Source: Ilumatobacter coccineus YM16-304 (GTDB taxonomy: Bacteria; Actinomycetota; Acidimicrobiia; Acidimicrobiales; Ilumatobacteraceae). Taken from it: DNA of 64,000 nt. The stretch lies in assembly GCF_000348785.1 (NCBI RefSeq), contig NC_020520.1:2976001-3040000 (forward strand), in the 5' to 3' direction. The position numbers and the translations under genes were made by a program. Shown here one piece after another: positions 53,000 through 61,542 of the stretch (position 1 is the first letter of the stretch; each line of letters starts with the position of its first letter). The notes below the pieces were generated by a model. The model did not search any database. It was not told where the DNA came from and worked only from the letters and a program-made list of their open reading frames with translations.

Positions 53000-54376
53000 T
53001 CAGCTCGCGCTGATGGCACCACTCGACGGATTGCGGACGCAGTCGATGCGGTCACTGCTGGCGGCGACGGCTGCCGACAGGCATTGACCGAGCACGGCGT
53101 GTCCGGCGGCGTTGGGGTGCCACGACTCCTGGCAGGTCTGGAACCAGTCGGTACACACGCCCTGGATGCGCGAGATGTCGAGCTTGTCGGTTCCGTTGAT
53201 GCTCGTGAGGTGCACCCCGGTCGGCACACCGCCCGACTTGTCCATCAGCCTGACCGGTGTGGCGAGCACGCCCGACGGGCTGTTGGAGTTCTCGCAGAGC
53301 CGGGCGCCGTCGAAGGCTCGCTGCACGTTGAGGTACACGAGATCGGTGGCCGGGAACTCGGCGCTCAGGGTGCTGTGCACACCTTCGACCAGGTTGCCGA
53401 GACCCTGCGAGAACTGATGGGCCGGACCGAGACTCGCCCGGTGCGCCGGGCAGCCGCCGGCGTACCGCTCACGTACGAGGTCACGGAACTTGTCGCGCGT
53501 GTCGGTACGACGGCTCTCCTTGTAGAACTTGTTGTCGAAGTCGGGCGGCAGCGGGTTGGTGTAGTCCTGCAACACCACCGTGTGCTCGCCGTCGGCGTCG
53601 ATCTGATCGAGCGTCTGCAAGATCTGGCGCACGGCGGCAACCGTCTCGGCCTCAGCGGTGTTCAGTTCGGCAGCGCTGGCCAGGTCGTTGACCGTGCACG
53701 GGTCCTGCGGGCTCGACGATCCGGTGATCCAGTTGATGATCGGCACCCAGAACTCCCACCAGCCGATGTAGCCGTCGGCGACGAATCGGCCGGCGCACTC
53801 GGCGGCGGCGTCACCGAAGGTGAAGCTGGAGTTGTTCGATCCGAGACCGATCAACACGACGTCGATGTCGTGGGTCTGCGAGACGGCGACGAGCTGATCG
53901 ATCTGCGCTTCGACGGTGCGACCGCTCGCTCGGTTGATCGAGTCGTTGGCCATGTCGTGCGGCTGCCCGCCCGAGCAGGCCAGGTTGAATCGGGCGCTGA
54001 TGCCCGGCAGGTTCGCCTGCTGGATCGATGCATTGGCGGAGCGATGGCAGAAGAAGGCGTTGCTGTTGTCGGCCGACCAGCCGGGGAAGCCCTGCGCGTT
54101 GCCGTTGACGTCGACGACGGCCTGATAGCTGCCGGCACCCTCCCCCGAGATGAAGCTGTCGCCCATGGCGACTGCCGCGGTCGGTAGCGACACCGGTGCC
54201 GGTGCGGCGATGCGAACATCGACCGCCGGCGATGGTGCCGGAGCCGGCCGCGCGTCGGCTGCTGTTGCCGGCACGATCGATGCGGCTGCCATGGCGGCGA
54301 CGAGCCACCTGCCCGTTCGTCGTCGACGGCGATGCCCTTCAGTGAGCATGGCGGTTCCCCCGAGTGCGTCGTTCAT
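53000..54376 (-). CDS. Secreted SGNH/GDSL-type hydrolase
   Basis: This 458-residue protein has a signal peptide (RRRRRTGRWLVAAMAAASIV then Ala-rich cleavage near residue 42), block I GDSFISGEGAG with the nucleophile Ser near residue 74, GLGSNNSSF (block III-like GxGxN) and the terminal SWHPNAAGH carrying Asp-less His. Several paired cysteines fit a secreted enzyme. It resembles actinobacterial SGNH lipases/esterases. ATG 54376 follows GGGGGA with 4-nt spacing; ATG 54349 is an alternative. Confidence 0.82.
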   Translation of the reverse strand: MNDALGGTAMLTEGHRRRRRTGRWLVAAMAAASIVPATAADARPAPAPSPAVDVRIAAPAPVSLPTAAVAMGDSFISGEGAGSYQAVVDVNGNAQGFPGWSADNSNAFFCHRSANASIQQANLPGISARFNLACSGGQPHDMANDSINRASGRTVEAQIDQLVAVSQTHDIDVVLIGLGSNNSSFTFGDAAAECAGRFVADGYIGWWEFWVPIINWITGSSSPQDPCTVNDLASAAELNTAEAETVAAVRQILQTLDQIDADGEHTVVLQDYTNPLPPDFDNKFYKESRRTDTRDKFRDLVRERYAGGCPAHRASLGPAHQFSQGLGNLVEGVHSTLSAEFPATDLVYLNVQRAFDGARLCENSNSPSGVLATPVRLMDKSGGVPTGVHLTSINGTDKLDISRIQGVCTDWFQTCQESWHPNAAGHAVLGQCLSAAVAASSDRIDCVRNPSSGAISAS

Positions 54377-54411
54377 GTGATCCCCCGATCAAAACGCGAA
54401 TGTTGCTTCGC

Positions 54412-54440
54412 ATTCTGCACCTCGGTGTCGACGCTGTCAA
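54412..54440 (-). promoter_or_regulatory. Promoter of the SGNH hydrolase gene
   Basis: TTGACA (54435-54440) and CAGAAT (54412-54417) are spaced by 17 bp on the minus strand, a near-consensus housekeeping promoter. A small GAATG/CATTC hairpin begins within the -10 region. Confidence 0.6.
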
Positions 54441-54450
54441 CGCCAATCAC

Positions 54451-56433
54451 TCACCGGCTCTCCTCGGGAACGATCCGAACGGTCGGGCTCAGCTGCAACA
54501 GTCGACCATCGGCATCGACGATCTTCACCGTGACGACGACCGGTTCGGTGGCGTCCGCCGGGCCGAGACGGAAGCCACTCGTCGAGCCCGCGATCGACGT
54601 GTTCCCCGCTCCCCCGTTCGACGCTCCGGCACCTCCTCCGTCCAACTCGACGAGGTAGCGAGCAGCGTCCGGATGCGACTCGAAATCGGCCCAATCGACC
54701 TCGAGAAAGGTGACTCCGTCGGCAAGACGAAGGCTCAACGCCACCACCTGATCGGACAGGCCATCGCCGGTGGCGTCGAACAGTGTGAGCACCGCCTCGG
54801 TGTCGAGGCCGAGGAGTAGTTCGTCCGGCGTGTTGTCCTGCTCTGCGATGCTGGGCTGCCGCGTCAACGCCGCGAATCGATCGACGTCGGCGTCGATCAC
54901 GTCGCCGACACCGGGTGCCTCGGCATCGTCGACGCCTTCGATGATCACCGTCGTCGGCCCGACCTCGCCGATCGCGTAGGGCGCCGGCCCTCGGTCGATC
55001 ACCGCCACGAATCGAGCCACTGGATCACCGTTGATCGCGTACACCCGGTAGATCCAGGGATCGCCGTTTCGGCGGCATTCGCTCATCGCTCCGCTCGACG
55101 ACACGTCGGTGTTGACGCTCTCGTGGAGCACGACGAAGCGATCGGTAGCACCAGCGTCGAGGTCGAAGCCAGGGACCGGCGCATCGAGCGCCCGACCGCT
55201 GAGCGCCCCGACGATCTCCTCGATGTCGTCACGGTCCAACCCGCGGGAACGGAGGTAGCCGATCGATCCGTCGGCGAGTCGCCACGTCGCTTCGCCGTTC
55301 CCGTTGTCGAACGTTGCGATGCCGACGTCGACCCCGTCGATGGGCACGACCTCGACCCGCTCGCCATCGATCGACTCGTCGGTCGCCTCGTCCCACCGTT
55401 GGATCAACGCAAACGGGTCAGCCGGCGTGCCGCCGGGTGCGCCGATGATCTGGATCGGGAACACCTCGTCACGGGGAAAGAAGACCTGTGTGAATCCGTC
55501 GCGCGCACCGAAGTCGAGCGCCGATTGCGGTGGGCAGACGTCGTCGGCGAACACGGGCCGGGAAATCCCCTCGGTCTGGCGGTCGGCCACGACGCTGACG
55601 CGAGCGATCACGTCGTCGATCGACAGATCCTGGATCTCGGTGTCGAGCCCCGCCAGGCTCTCGGCCACCGGCGATGCCTCGCCCCTCGTGCCGGCGCACC
55701 CGAATCCGATTCCTCCGACGTACGGGGCCCAACCGCCGGGGGCGGCGGGGAACGCGTCGAGGAATGCGATGAACCGCACCCCCTCGAACACGACGGTGTC
55801 GGCGAGCGGGTCGTCGCCCAGACCCTCAGCCCACAACGACGGTGAGCCGATCCGCTCGACCGTTCCGACGCCTGCCAGGACCTCGACGTTCGCCACCTCG
55901 ATGGAGGTGTAGGTCTCGCCGTTCGCGGCGCTCGTACGTCGTGCGCTCACGAGATCTCCAGCGACGACCACGTCCGACCACTCCACCAGTTGCGCCACGT
56001 CACGTGCCGGTTGGTAGTCGTACGTCGGCTGCCCGCTACGAAGCAGTTGCCCGATCTCAGCCAACTCGCTGGCATTCGAACACGTCAGCGCCACCTGCTC
56101 GTCCTCATCGACGGGAGTCGGGGTGTCAGGTGGCGGGTCGTCGGCGGCATCGACGGCCTCGGTCGGGGTGTCGACGACGTCGGTCGGGGTGACGACGATG
56201 TCGCCGATCGCGTCATCGCCGTCTCCTCCTCGGCTGAGCGCCACAAAGCCGACGACCAGACCGAGGACCGACGCAACGGCGCCGACGAGCACCCAGGTCG
56301 AACGGCGCCGATGAGTGGCCGTCGCCCCGTCCTCCCCGGAGCCGGGCTCGCCGATCGCGGGGCCCGCCCGATCGACGATCTCATCCCACTGATCGGGTAC
56401 GGGCACCTCGTCGAATCGATCGAACGGTTCCAT
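54451..56433 (-). CDS. Membrane protein with large extracytoplasmic domain, partner of an ECF sigma factor
   Basis: This 660-residue protein has about 45 cytosolic residues, one transmembrane helix (about 46-66, WVLVGAVASVLGLVVGFVAL), an acidic Pro/Thr linker (about 75-110) and a long extracellular region I do not recognise. That region includes a run (TCSNASELAEIGQLLRS ... ) and a C-terminal Gly-rich hinge. It lacks the HxxxCxxC zinc anti-sigma motif. Its ATG overlaps the sigma-factor stop (ATGA, 56433) and has a strong GGAGGAGG ribosome-binding site, so it is made with the sigma factor. Anti-sigma or sigma-dependent sensor function is inferred from position only. Confidence 0.72.
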   Translation of the reverse strand: MEPFDRFDEVPVPDQWDEIVDRAGPAIGEPGSGEDGATATHRRRSTWVLVGAVASVLGLVVGFVALSRGGDGDDAIGDIVVTPTDVVDTPTEAVDAADDPPPDTPTPVDEDEQVALTCSNASELAEIGQLLRSGQPTYDYQPARDVAQLVEWSDVVVAGDLVSARRTSAANGETYTSIEVANVEVLAGVGTVERIGSPSLWAEGLGDDPLADTVVFEGVRFIAFLDAFPAAPGGWAPYVGGIGFGCAGTRGEASPVAESLAGLDTEIQDLSIDDVIARVSVVADRQTEGISRPVFADDVCPPQSALDFGARDGFTQVFFPRDEVFPIQIIGAPGGTPADPFALIQRWDEATDESIDGERVEVVPIDGVDVGIATFDNGNGEATWRLADGSIGYLRSRGLDRDDIEEIVGALSGRALDAPVPGFDLDAGATDRFVVLHESVNTDVSSSGAMSECRRNGDPWIYRVYAINGDPVARFVAVIDRGPAPYAIGEVGPTTVIIEGVDDAEAPGVGDVIDADVDRFAALTRQPSIAEQDNTPDELLLGLDTEAVLTLFDATGDGLSDQVVALSLRLADGVTFLEVDWADFESHPDAARYLVELDGGGAGASNGGAGNTSIAGSTSGFRLGPADATEPVVVTVKIVDADGRLLQLSPTVRIVPEESR

Positions 56434-56936
56434 CAGACCTCCTCCTCCAGGATGACTCGTGCTCGTCGCGTCGCTCGGTGCAGGCGGACGCGCAGTACCG
56501 GTCCCGCGACTCCGAGGATCGGGGCGAGCTCCGACGGACGCCAGCCGCCGACGTGACAGAGCACCAGCAGTTCGCGGTCGGCGAGTTCGAGTTCGCTGAG
56601 TGCGTCGAGCACGTGGGCGAGCCCATCGGGTTCGGCAGCGTTCGGCGCTGCGGACATATCGACCGAATCTCCGACGCCACGGTCGCCCCGAGCACCGAGT
56701 TGCCCGCGAGCGATGGCGAACGCCGACCTCCACACCCAGGCCTGCACGTCGCGGATCTCGTCGCCGCGCCGCAGCGCCTGCGCGAACGCCTCGGCGGTGG
56801 CGTCGTCGGCGACATCTCTCGAACCGCCGAAGGCGTACACCGACCTCCAGAGCCGGGCATGGTCGGCCTCGTAGACATCGCGGAGACGCAGCACCACGTC
56901 GTCGGTCCGTTCCGTCATCTCGTCAGCATCCACCAT
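56433..56936 (-). CDS. ECF-type RNA polymerase sigma factor
   Basis: This 167-residue protein has region 2 (LRDVYEADHARLWRSVYAFGG, DVADDATAEAFAQAL) and region 4 (LSELELADRELLVLCHVGGW, PSELAPILGVAGPVLRVRLHRATRRAR) separated by a short linker. The region 4 helix-turn-helix is complete. It has no SnoaL extension. It is translationally coupled to a large membrane protein that may control its activity. The start could also be ATG 56918. Confidence 0.87.
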   Translation of the reverse strand: MVDADEMTERTDDVVLRLRDVYEADHARLWRSVYAFGGSRDVADDATAEAFAQALRRGDEIRDVQAWVWRSAFAIARGQLGARGDRGVGDSVDMSAAPNAAEPDGLAHVLDALSELELADRELLVLCHVGGWRPSELAPILGVAGPVLRVRLHRATRRARVILEEEV

Positions 56937-57066
56937 GGGCGATCACGGGTACAGGGCGCCACAGCCACCGAGCGTTACACACCCATCGTCGATTCGGTCG
57001 ATGGGACGCGTGCACGACGAGCGTCTCCTGTCGAGACGACCGCGCCGAATCGGCCACACTCGGGGC

Positions 57067-57711
57067 ATGCCACGACTCAGTGAGGTTTCCCGCGACGACG
57101 CTCATCCGTTCGCACAGGTGATGTACAAGATGCTGTTCGGCGATCGCGACCCGGTCGCCGAACCGGGCACCGCGAGCGGCACGCCCGGCAACTGGTGGAC
57201 CGTGTTCGCCAACTGTCCCGACGCGTTCGACCACACCACCGCCGGGTTCCAGTTCTACCGATCGGAGAACCGAGAACTCTCGGCCCGCCACCGCGAGCTC
57301 GGCCAGTGCCGCGCCGGATACGTCGCTGCCAGTCAGTTCGTGTTCAGCCAACACTGCAAGGCGATGCGCGACGTCGGCTTCACCGACGAGCAGGTCGAAG
57401 CCATTCCGAACTGGTCGACGGCCGACTGCTTCTCCCTCGACGAACGAGTGCTGCTCGCCTACACCGACTGCCTGGTGCTCGAACACGGACGCGTCCCCGA
57501 AGCACTGTTCGACCAACTGAAGGAGCACTTCTCCGAGGTCGAGATCATCGAGTTCACGTACATCACGTGCACGTACGCAATGCACGCGACGATGACGAAG
57601 GCACTGCGCCTGGAGTACGACGACGTCGACGAGCGCGTGCAGGAGGTTCCCGACCCCGACGGCAACAAGGCGGGGCTCGACGTCATGGCCGTCGTCGACA
57701 CCGACGGCTGA
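57067..57711 (+). CDS. Carboxymuconolactone decarboxylase (CMD/AhpD-like) family protein
   Basis: This 214-residue protein has helical CMD architecture: RELGQCRAGYVAASQFVFSQ, HCKAMRDVGFTDEQVEAIP and DERVLLAYTDCLV. The common CMD pattern ExxxHxxxA is altered to SQHCKAMRDVG, retaining His and a Cys, so peroxidase-type AhpD chemistry (CxxC) is not supported. The reaction is unknown. ATG 57067 follows CACACT by 6 nt; the longer frame to 56935 is rejected. It converges on the CoA-transferase gene 18 bp away. Confidence 0.8.
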   Translation: MPRLSEVSRDDAHPFAQVMYKMLFGDRDPVAEPGTASGTPGNWWTVFANCPDAFDHTTAGFQFYRSENRELSARHRELGQCRAGYVAASQFVFSQHCKAMRDVGFTDEQVEAIPNWSTADCFSLDERVLLAYTDCLVLEHGRVPEALFDQLKEHFSEVEIIEFTYITCTYAMHATMTKALRLEYDDVDERVQEVPDPDGNKAGLDVMAVVDTDG

Positions 57712-57729
57712 GACCGGCGGCCGCGACCG

Positions 57730-58917
57730 TCAGTGCTCGTCGAGGTCGGCGAGCACTTCGTCGGTGTGCTCGCCGAGCATCGGCACCACGCCCGGGCGAA
57801 TCGTGTACCCGGCGAAGTCGATCGGAGTCGCCACCGCACGGAACGGTTCGTCCCCGTCACGCGGGGTCATGTCGACGAAGCCGTGCTGCGCCTGTGGGTC
57901 GGCCAGCACGTCGGGGATGGAACTGATCGGCGCCCACCACACGTCGTGCTCGTTGAATCCCGACGTCCAGTGCTCGTAGTCGTGCGCGGCGAAGATCGCG
58001 TCGAGTTCTGCGATCAGCGCGCTCGCATTGCGATACCGACCCTTGGCCGTCGCGAAGCGTTCGTCGGCATCGAGCGAACTCGGCCCGATCGCAGCGAGCA
58101 ACTTCGGCCAGTGACGGTCCCCTTCGAGGCAGATCAGCCAGAAGCTGCGCCCATCCGCGGCGAGGTAGCAGTTGACGAGCGGCGTCGATGCCTCGGTGCG
58201 CGAGGTCGTCGCCGCCCGTTTCCCGAAGCGCATCTCGACGCTGATGTCCCAAGCGATCGAGTACATCCCGACTCGGAGCAGGCTCGTGGTGACCAGCCCG
58301 CCTCGACCGGTGCGGCCCCGTTCGACGAGCTTGGCCATCACCCCGGCCGCCAAGGTCATGCCGGTCTGGTGATCGCCCATGCCCGAGCGAGGGTTGGGCG
58401 GCAATTCGCCGGGCGGCATCAACGTGTGCGCCAGGCCCGATCGGGCCCAGTAGGCGCCGACGTCGTACCCGGCCCGATCACGTTCCTCGCCTTCGAGCCC
58501 ATACCCCGTGACCAGGCCGTACACGACCGACGGGTGGCGCTCGCAGACGGTCTGGTGGTCGAGACCGAGTCGTTCGAGCGCCCCTGGCCGCATGTTGGAG
58601 ATGAACACGTCGGCGCTGGCGATCAGACCGTGGAGCCGTTCGACTTCCGCAGCGTCGCGGAGGTCCATCACGACCGACCGCTTGCCCCGATTGTCCATCT
58701 CGAACGGTGGAACCGGGATGTCGTCTCGAACGCCGATCGAGGCGAACACCGCTCGCTGCGGATCGCCGGCCGCGGCTTCGATCTTGATCACGTCGGCACC
58801 CCAGTCGGCCATGATCCCACCGGCCGCCGGACCGGCCACCCAGATCCCGAGTTCGACCACCCTGATGCCGTCGAGCGGCCCAGGCGCATCGCCGCCGAGC
58901 ACGGAGGACTCGGTCAT
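57730..58917 (-). CDS. CoA-transferase family III (CaiB/BaiF)
   Basis: This 395-residue protein opens with GIRVVELGIWVAGPAAGGIM and the ADWGADVIKIE nucleotide segment typical of family III CoA-transferases, and has the catalytic aspartate in SGMGDHQTGM. It should move CoA between acyl groups, as in carnitine, formyl/oxalyl or steroid-acid metabolism; substrate unknown. The ATG overlaps the stop of the PEP-swivel gene (58914-58917), so the two products are translationally coupled and probably function together. Confidence 0.9.
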   Translation of the reverse strand: MTESSVLGGDAPGPLDGIRVVELGIWVAGPAAGGIMADWGADVIKIEAAAGDPQRAVFASIGVRDDIPVPPFEMDNRGKRSVVMDLRDAAEVERLHGLIASADVFISNMRPGALERLGLDHQTVCERHPSVVYGLVTGYGLEGEERDRAGYDVGAYWARSGLAHTLMPPGELPPNPRSGMGDHQTGMTLAAGVMAKLVERGRTGRGGLVTTSLLRVGMYSIAWDISVEMRFGKRAATTSRTEASTPLVNCYLAADGRSFWLICLEGDRHWPKLLAAIGPSSLDADERFATAKGRYRNASALIAELDAIFAAHDYEHWTSGFNEHDVWWAPISSIPDVLADPQAQHGFVDMTPRDGDEPFRAVATPIDFAGYTIRPGVVPMLGEHTDEVLADLDEH

Positions 58918-60611
58918 TCGTCTGCCGCGTCGAGCGAGATGATCGTCACGGTGCCGGTGCCACCGTCGACTTCGATGATCGCTCCGTCGGGAATCGTCTT
59001 CGTCGCCCCGGTGACCGACACGACGCACGGCAAGCCGAGCTCGCGGCTGACGATCACCGCATGCGTGATCTGCGCGCCGACGTCGACGACGACCGCCGCT
59101 GCGGGCACGAACAGTGGCGTCCAGGCTGGGTCGGTGACCGGCGCCACGAGGATCTCACCGGGTTCGAGACCCTGCGGGTCAGCCGGATCGAGCACCACCC
59201 GCGCCCGGCCCCGAGCCACGCCCGGACAGCCGGAGATACCGGTCAACTCGAGGCCGACGACCGCTTCCTGGCCGTCGGCGACAGCGTCTCGGCGCGGCCA
59301 GGTGGTCCAGGGCTCGGGTGCACCGTTGGTGACGAACGGTGGCACGTGATCGAACATCTTCCGCCACGTCTGCTCGCGCTCGGAGATCAGATCGGAGAAC
59401 GATGTCGGTTCACGGACGAACCCGTCGAGTTCGCGTTCGGTGAGCATGAAGATCTGGTCGAGCTCGGCGATGTGGCCCGCCTCGGCGTGGCGTCGCCCGA
59501 GTTCACGCAACGACAGCCGCATCTCGTGGACGAGCAGGATGCAGTTGGTCTTCGACCGTTCACGACCCGCGGCGTACACGTGGGCGCACTGCAAACCCGC
59601 TTCGAAGGTGCCCTTCGTCTCGTCGTCGGCACCGGTCAGCATCTCGCGCACCGTCGCCGTGGCCTGCTCCCGCTCGGCGATACGCAGCTCGGTGCGCGCC
59701 TGCGGACTGTCGGCATCGGGTGCTGGGCGCATCGCCCGGATCGCCACGGTCGGCAGCATCGGATCGGTCCCCCAGGTGTTGCTGTGCAGATCCCATTCGT
59801 TGGGGCCTCGGCTCCCGAATCGGCGCAGGAAGTCGTCGAAGCCGGCGCGGTACTCGTCGCTGTCCTCGTCGAGACGCGACAGTTCCCACATCGCCCAACT
59901 CGGGGCCGCCGAGTCGACGTCACCGAGACCGGAGCACAGCGTCATGGTGAGTTCGGGTCTGCCGATCGCGTCGCACACGCCCGCGACGGTGCCGATACCG
60001 AAACCGGCACCCGCCGAGATCAGGATGTGCTGGCAGAACAGCCTGCGAAACATGGGCATGAAGGCCCGGGCGTGGTCGACCAGTTCCTGATCGGTGAGCT
60101 TCGCGAGGTCGGGGCGTCGTTCGATGCGACGCCACATCTGATCGCGGTCGGCACGCAACTCGGGAAGGTCGGCGGTGGTGAACAGTTCGCCCAGGTATCC
60201 GGCGAGTTGCTCCGACCGGTCGGCGTTCTCGTCGGTCGGTCGAGCCTCCTCGGCATACGGCGTGATGCCCGGCATGTCGCCGTAGTACTGCTCGTCGACC
60301 ATCTCCGGACTCATACCGGGCATGCGCACGCCGTAGATGCGCGCCAACGACATGTTGAGATACATGTAGCCGCCGAACACGCCGATGCAGTTGGGACGGT
60401 CGGCCTCGAACTCGTCGGGCGTGAACGTGCCGGCAGCGATGAAGGCGTCTCGATACCCGTCTTCGCCGGGGCCGGCCATCGTCATCGTCGCCGACAGCGG
60501 CGACATCGGATCGGGGCACACTTCGCCCGCGTTGGCCCGGCTGTAGATCGGGTACTTCTCGCTCGCGAGCGTGTCGATGACCCAGGTCGGTTGGTTCGTT
60601 GCGTGCCCCAC
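58914..60611 (-). CDS. PEP-utilising-enzyme swivel-domain protein lacking the ATP-grasp domain
   Basis: From GTG 60611 the protein has 565 residues. It starts at a segment (YSRANAGEVCPDPMSPL, about residues 23-39) that in PEP synthase/rifampin-phosphotransferase-like proteins follows the ATP-grasp domain. Residues 40-450 are a helical region, and the C-terminus (about 475-560) is the PEP-utiliser mobile domain with the phospho-His in ITHAVIVSRELGLPCV. The N-terminal ATP-binding domain of such enzymes is absent, and no ATP-grasp gene is nearby. TAGAAC 8 nt before the GTG supports the start. It is coupled to the CoA-transferase. Confidence 0.78.
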   Translation of the reverse strand: MGHATNQPTWVIDTLASEKYPIYSRANAGEVCPDPMSPLSATMTMAGPGEDGYRDAFIAAGTFTPDEFEADRPNCIGVFGGYMYLNMSLARIYGVRMPGMSPEMVDEQYYGDMPGITPYAEEARPTDENADRSEQLAGYLGELFTTADLPELRADRDQMWRRIERRPDLAKLTDQELVDHARAFMPMFRRLFCQHILISAGAGFGIGTVAGVCDAIGRPELTMTLCSGLGDVDSAAPSWAMWELSRLDEDSDEYRAGFDDFLRRFGSRGPNEWDLHSNTWGTDPMLPTVAIRAMRPAPDADSPQARTELRIAEREQATATVREMLTGADDETKGTFEAGLQCAHVYAAGRERSKTNCILLVHEMRLSLRELGRRHAEAGHIAELDQIFMLTERELDGFVREPTSFSDLISEREQTWRKMFDHVPPFVTNGAPEPWTTWPRRDAVADGQEAVVGLELTGISGCPGVARGRARVVLDPADPQGLEPGEILVAPVTDPAWTPLFVPAAAVVVDVGAQITHAVIVSRELGLPCVVSVTGATKTIPDGAIIEVDGGTGTVTIISLDAADE

Positions 60612-60619
60612 GAACGGCA

Positions 60620-60625
60620 GTTCTA
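60620..60625 (-). promoter_or_regulatory. -10 box for the swivel-domain/CoA-transferase operon
   Basis: TAGAAC on the minus strand lies 8 nt before GTG 60611; the last base departs from TANNNT, so it is weaker than the others. Confidence 0.35.
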
Positions 60626-60632
60626 GCCGATC

Positions 60633-60665
60633 GGAGCGCGCAGTGAATCCAGTGGACCGCGCTCC
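60633..60665. terminator. Possible hairpin between the VOC gene and the swivel-domain gene
   Basis: Arms GGAGCGCG and CGCGCTCC with a 17-nt loop lie just after the VOC stop on the minus strand, before the next promoter box. Confidence 0.4.
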
Positions 60666-60672
60666 CGTGCGG

Positions 60673-61137
60673 TCAGCCGAGGGCAGCGATGACGTCTGCG
60701 GGCGCTTGCACCAACTCGATGAGCACGCCCTCGCCGCTGCGTGGCGACTCGTCGTTGCCCTTCGGGTGCATGAAGCAGACGTCGTGACCCGAGGCTCCCT
60801 TGCGGATGCCACCCGGTGTGAAGCGCATGCCCTGCTCGGTCAGCCAGTCGACCGCTGCGGGAAGGTCGTCGATCCAGAGGCCGAGGTGGTTGAGCGTCGG
60901 TGAATGCACCTTCGGCGACTTCTCCGGATCGATCGGCTGCATCAGGTCGATCTCGACGGCGTGCGGCCCGGAACCGAGCCGCAGGATGTCTTCGTCGACG
61001 TTCTCGGATTCGGCCACGTAGTCGCCGACCTTCTCGACGCCGAGCAGTCCGCTCCAGAGGTCGGTCAGGGCCCCTTTGTCGAGCCCGCCGATCGCGACCT
61101 GTTGGATACCGAGCACGTTGAACGGGCGATCACTCAT
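60673..61137 (-). CDS. VOC (glyoxalase/epimerase) superfamily protein
   Basis: This 154-residue protein has two betaalphabetabetabeta units. Metal-ligand positions read Gln in GIQQVAIGG, Glu in AVEIDLMQP, His in [10 protein letters not shown] and Glu in [10 protein letters not shown] Gln-Glu-His-Glu set is compatible with a zinc glyoxalase-type site, while many bacterial members have His first. Glyoxalase, dioxygenase-like or epimerase roles are possible. ATG 61137 is chosen because the upstream extension to 61251 is not protein-like. Confidence 0.78.
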   Translation of the reverse strand: MSDRPFNVLGIQQVAIGGLDKGALTDLWSGLLGVEKVGDYVAESENVDEDILRLGSGPHAVEIDLMQPIDPEKSPKVHSPTLNHLGLWIDDLPAAVDWLTEQGMRFTPGGIRKGASGHDVCFMHPKGNDESPRSGEGVLIELVQAPADVIAALG

Positions 61138-61180
61138 GAGCCCAATCGTCGCGGGAAACGACGCGTTCGGCCAAACCGCG

Positions 61181-61297
61181 TCAGCGGTCGACGCGCACCG
61201 GACGCACGGCCAGCATCTGCGAGCGTTTCCGCACGAGGCTGCCCAGGGCACCGGTCAGAGCCGCCAGTTCGACGGCGGTGAAGATCACGACGGACAT
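61181..61297 (-). CDS. Possible 38-residue membrane microprotein
   Basis: The frame encodes [20 protein letters not shown] followed by a basic tail (VRKRSQM...RVDR). A single N-terminal hydrophobic helix with positive C-terminus is plausible for a membrane microprotein upstream of the VOC gene. There is no clear ribosome-binding site or -10 box, so support is weak. Confidence 0.25.
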   Translation of the reverse strand: MSVVIFTAVELAALTGALGSLVRKRSQMLAVRPVRVDR

Positions 61298-61327
61298 GCC
61301 AATGATTCGGACATCGCTCTCTCACGC

Positions 61328-61356
61328 TTGACTCTGTTTTTCGTCATGATTACCGT
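61328..61356 (+). promoter_or_regulatory. Promoter for the ABC1 kinase gene
   Basis: TTGACT (61328-61333) and TACCGT (61351-61356) with 17-bp spacing lie about 190 bp upstream of the preferred start, so a leader of about 180 nt is implied if ATG 61543 is correct. Confidence 0.5.
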
Positions 61357-61542
61357 CCATCCCCGGCCACATCCGACCATCGTGCTATGGCTGCTTCCGA
61401 CCGGGCCGCACGCTCGCATCGCACCGTCGCTTCTGGCGCTGCTCCGCGTACCGATTCGACGGCAGCGAGCGGGAACTCGGCGACGAACTTCACAGGGCTC
61501 CGTCGGCGCGACCCCGTCGACATGCGTCATCATGGATGTCGT

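Larger units (their letters stand above)
61138..61542. other. 405-bp intergenic region with one promoter and one possible micro-ORF
   Basis: Between the VOC start and the ABC1 kinase start I see a good plus-strand promoter (61328-61356) and a minus-strand 38-codon frame (61181-61297). A plus-strand frame from ATG 61387 joins the kinase gene in frame, but its 52 residues look non-coding. The rest holds nothing I can name. Confidence 0.4.

Noticed and set aside
61387-61542. N-terminal 52 residues of the ABC1 kinase frame
   Set aside because: They are Ser/Arg/Thr-rich with no family resemblance; ATG 61543 gives a typical start, although no ribosome-binding site decides it.
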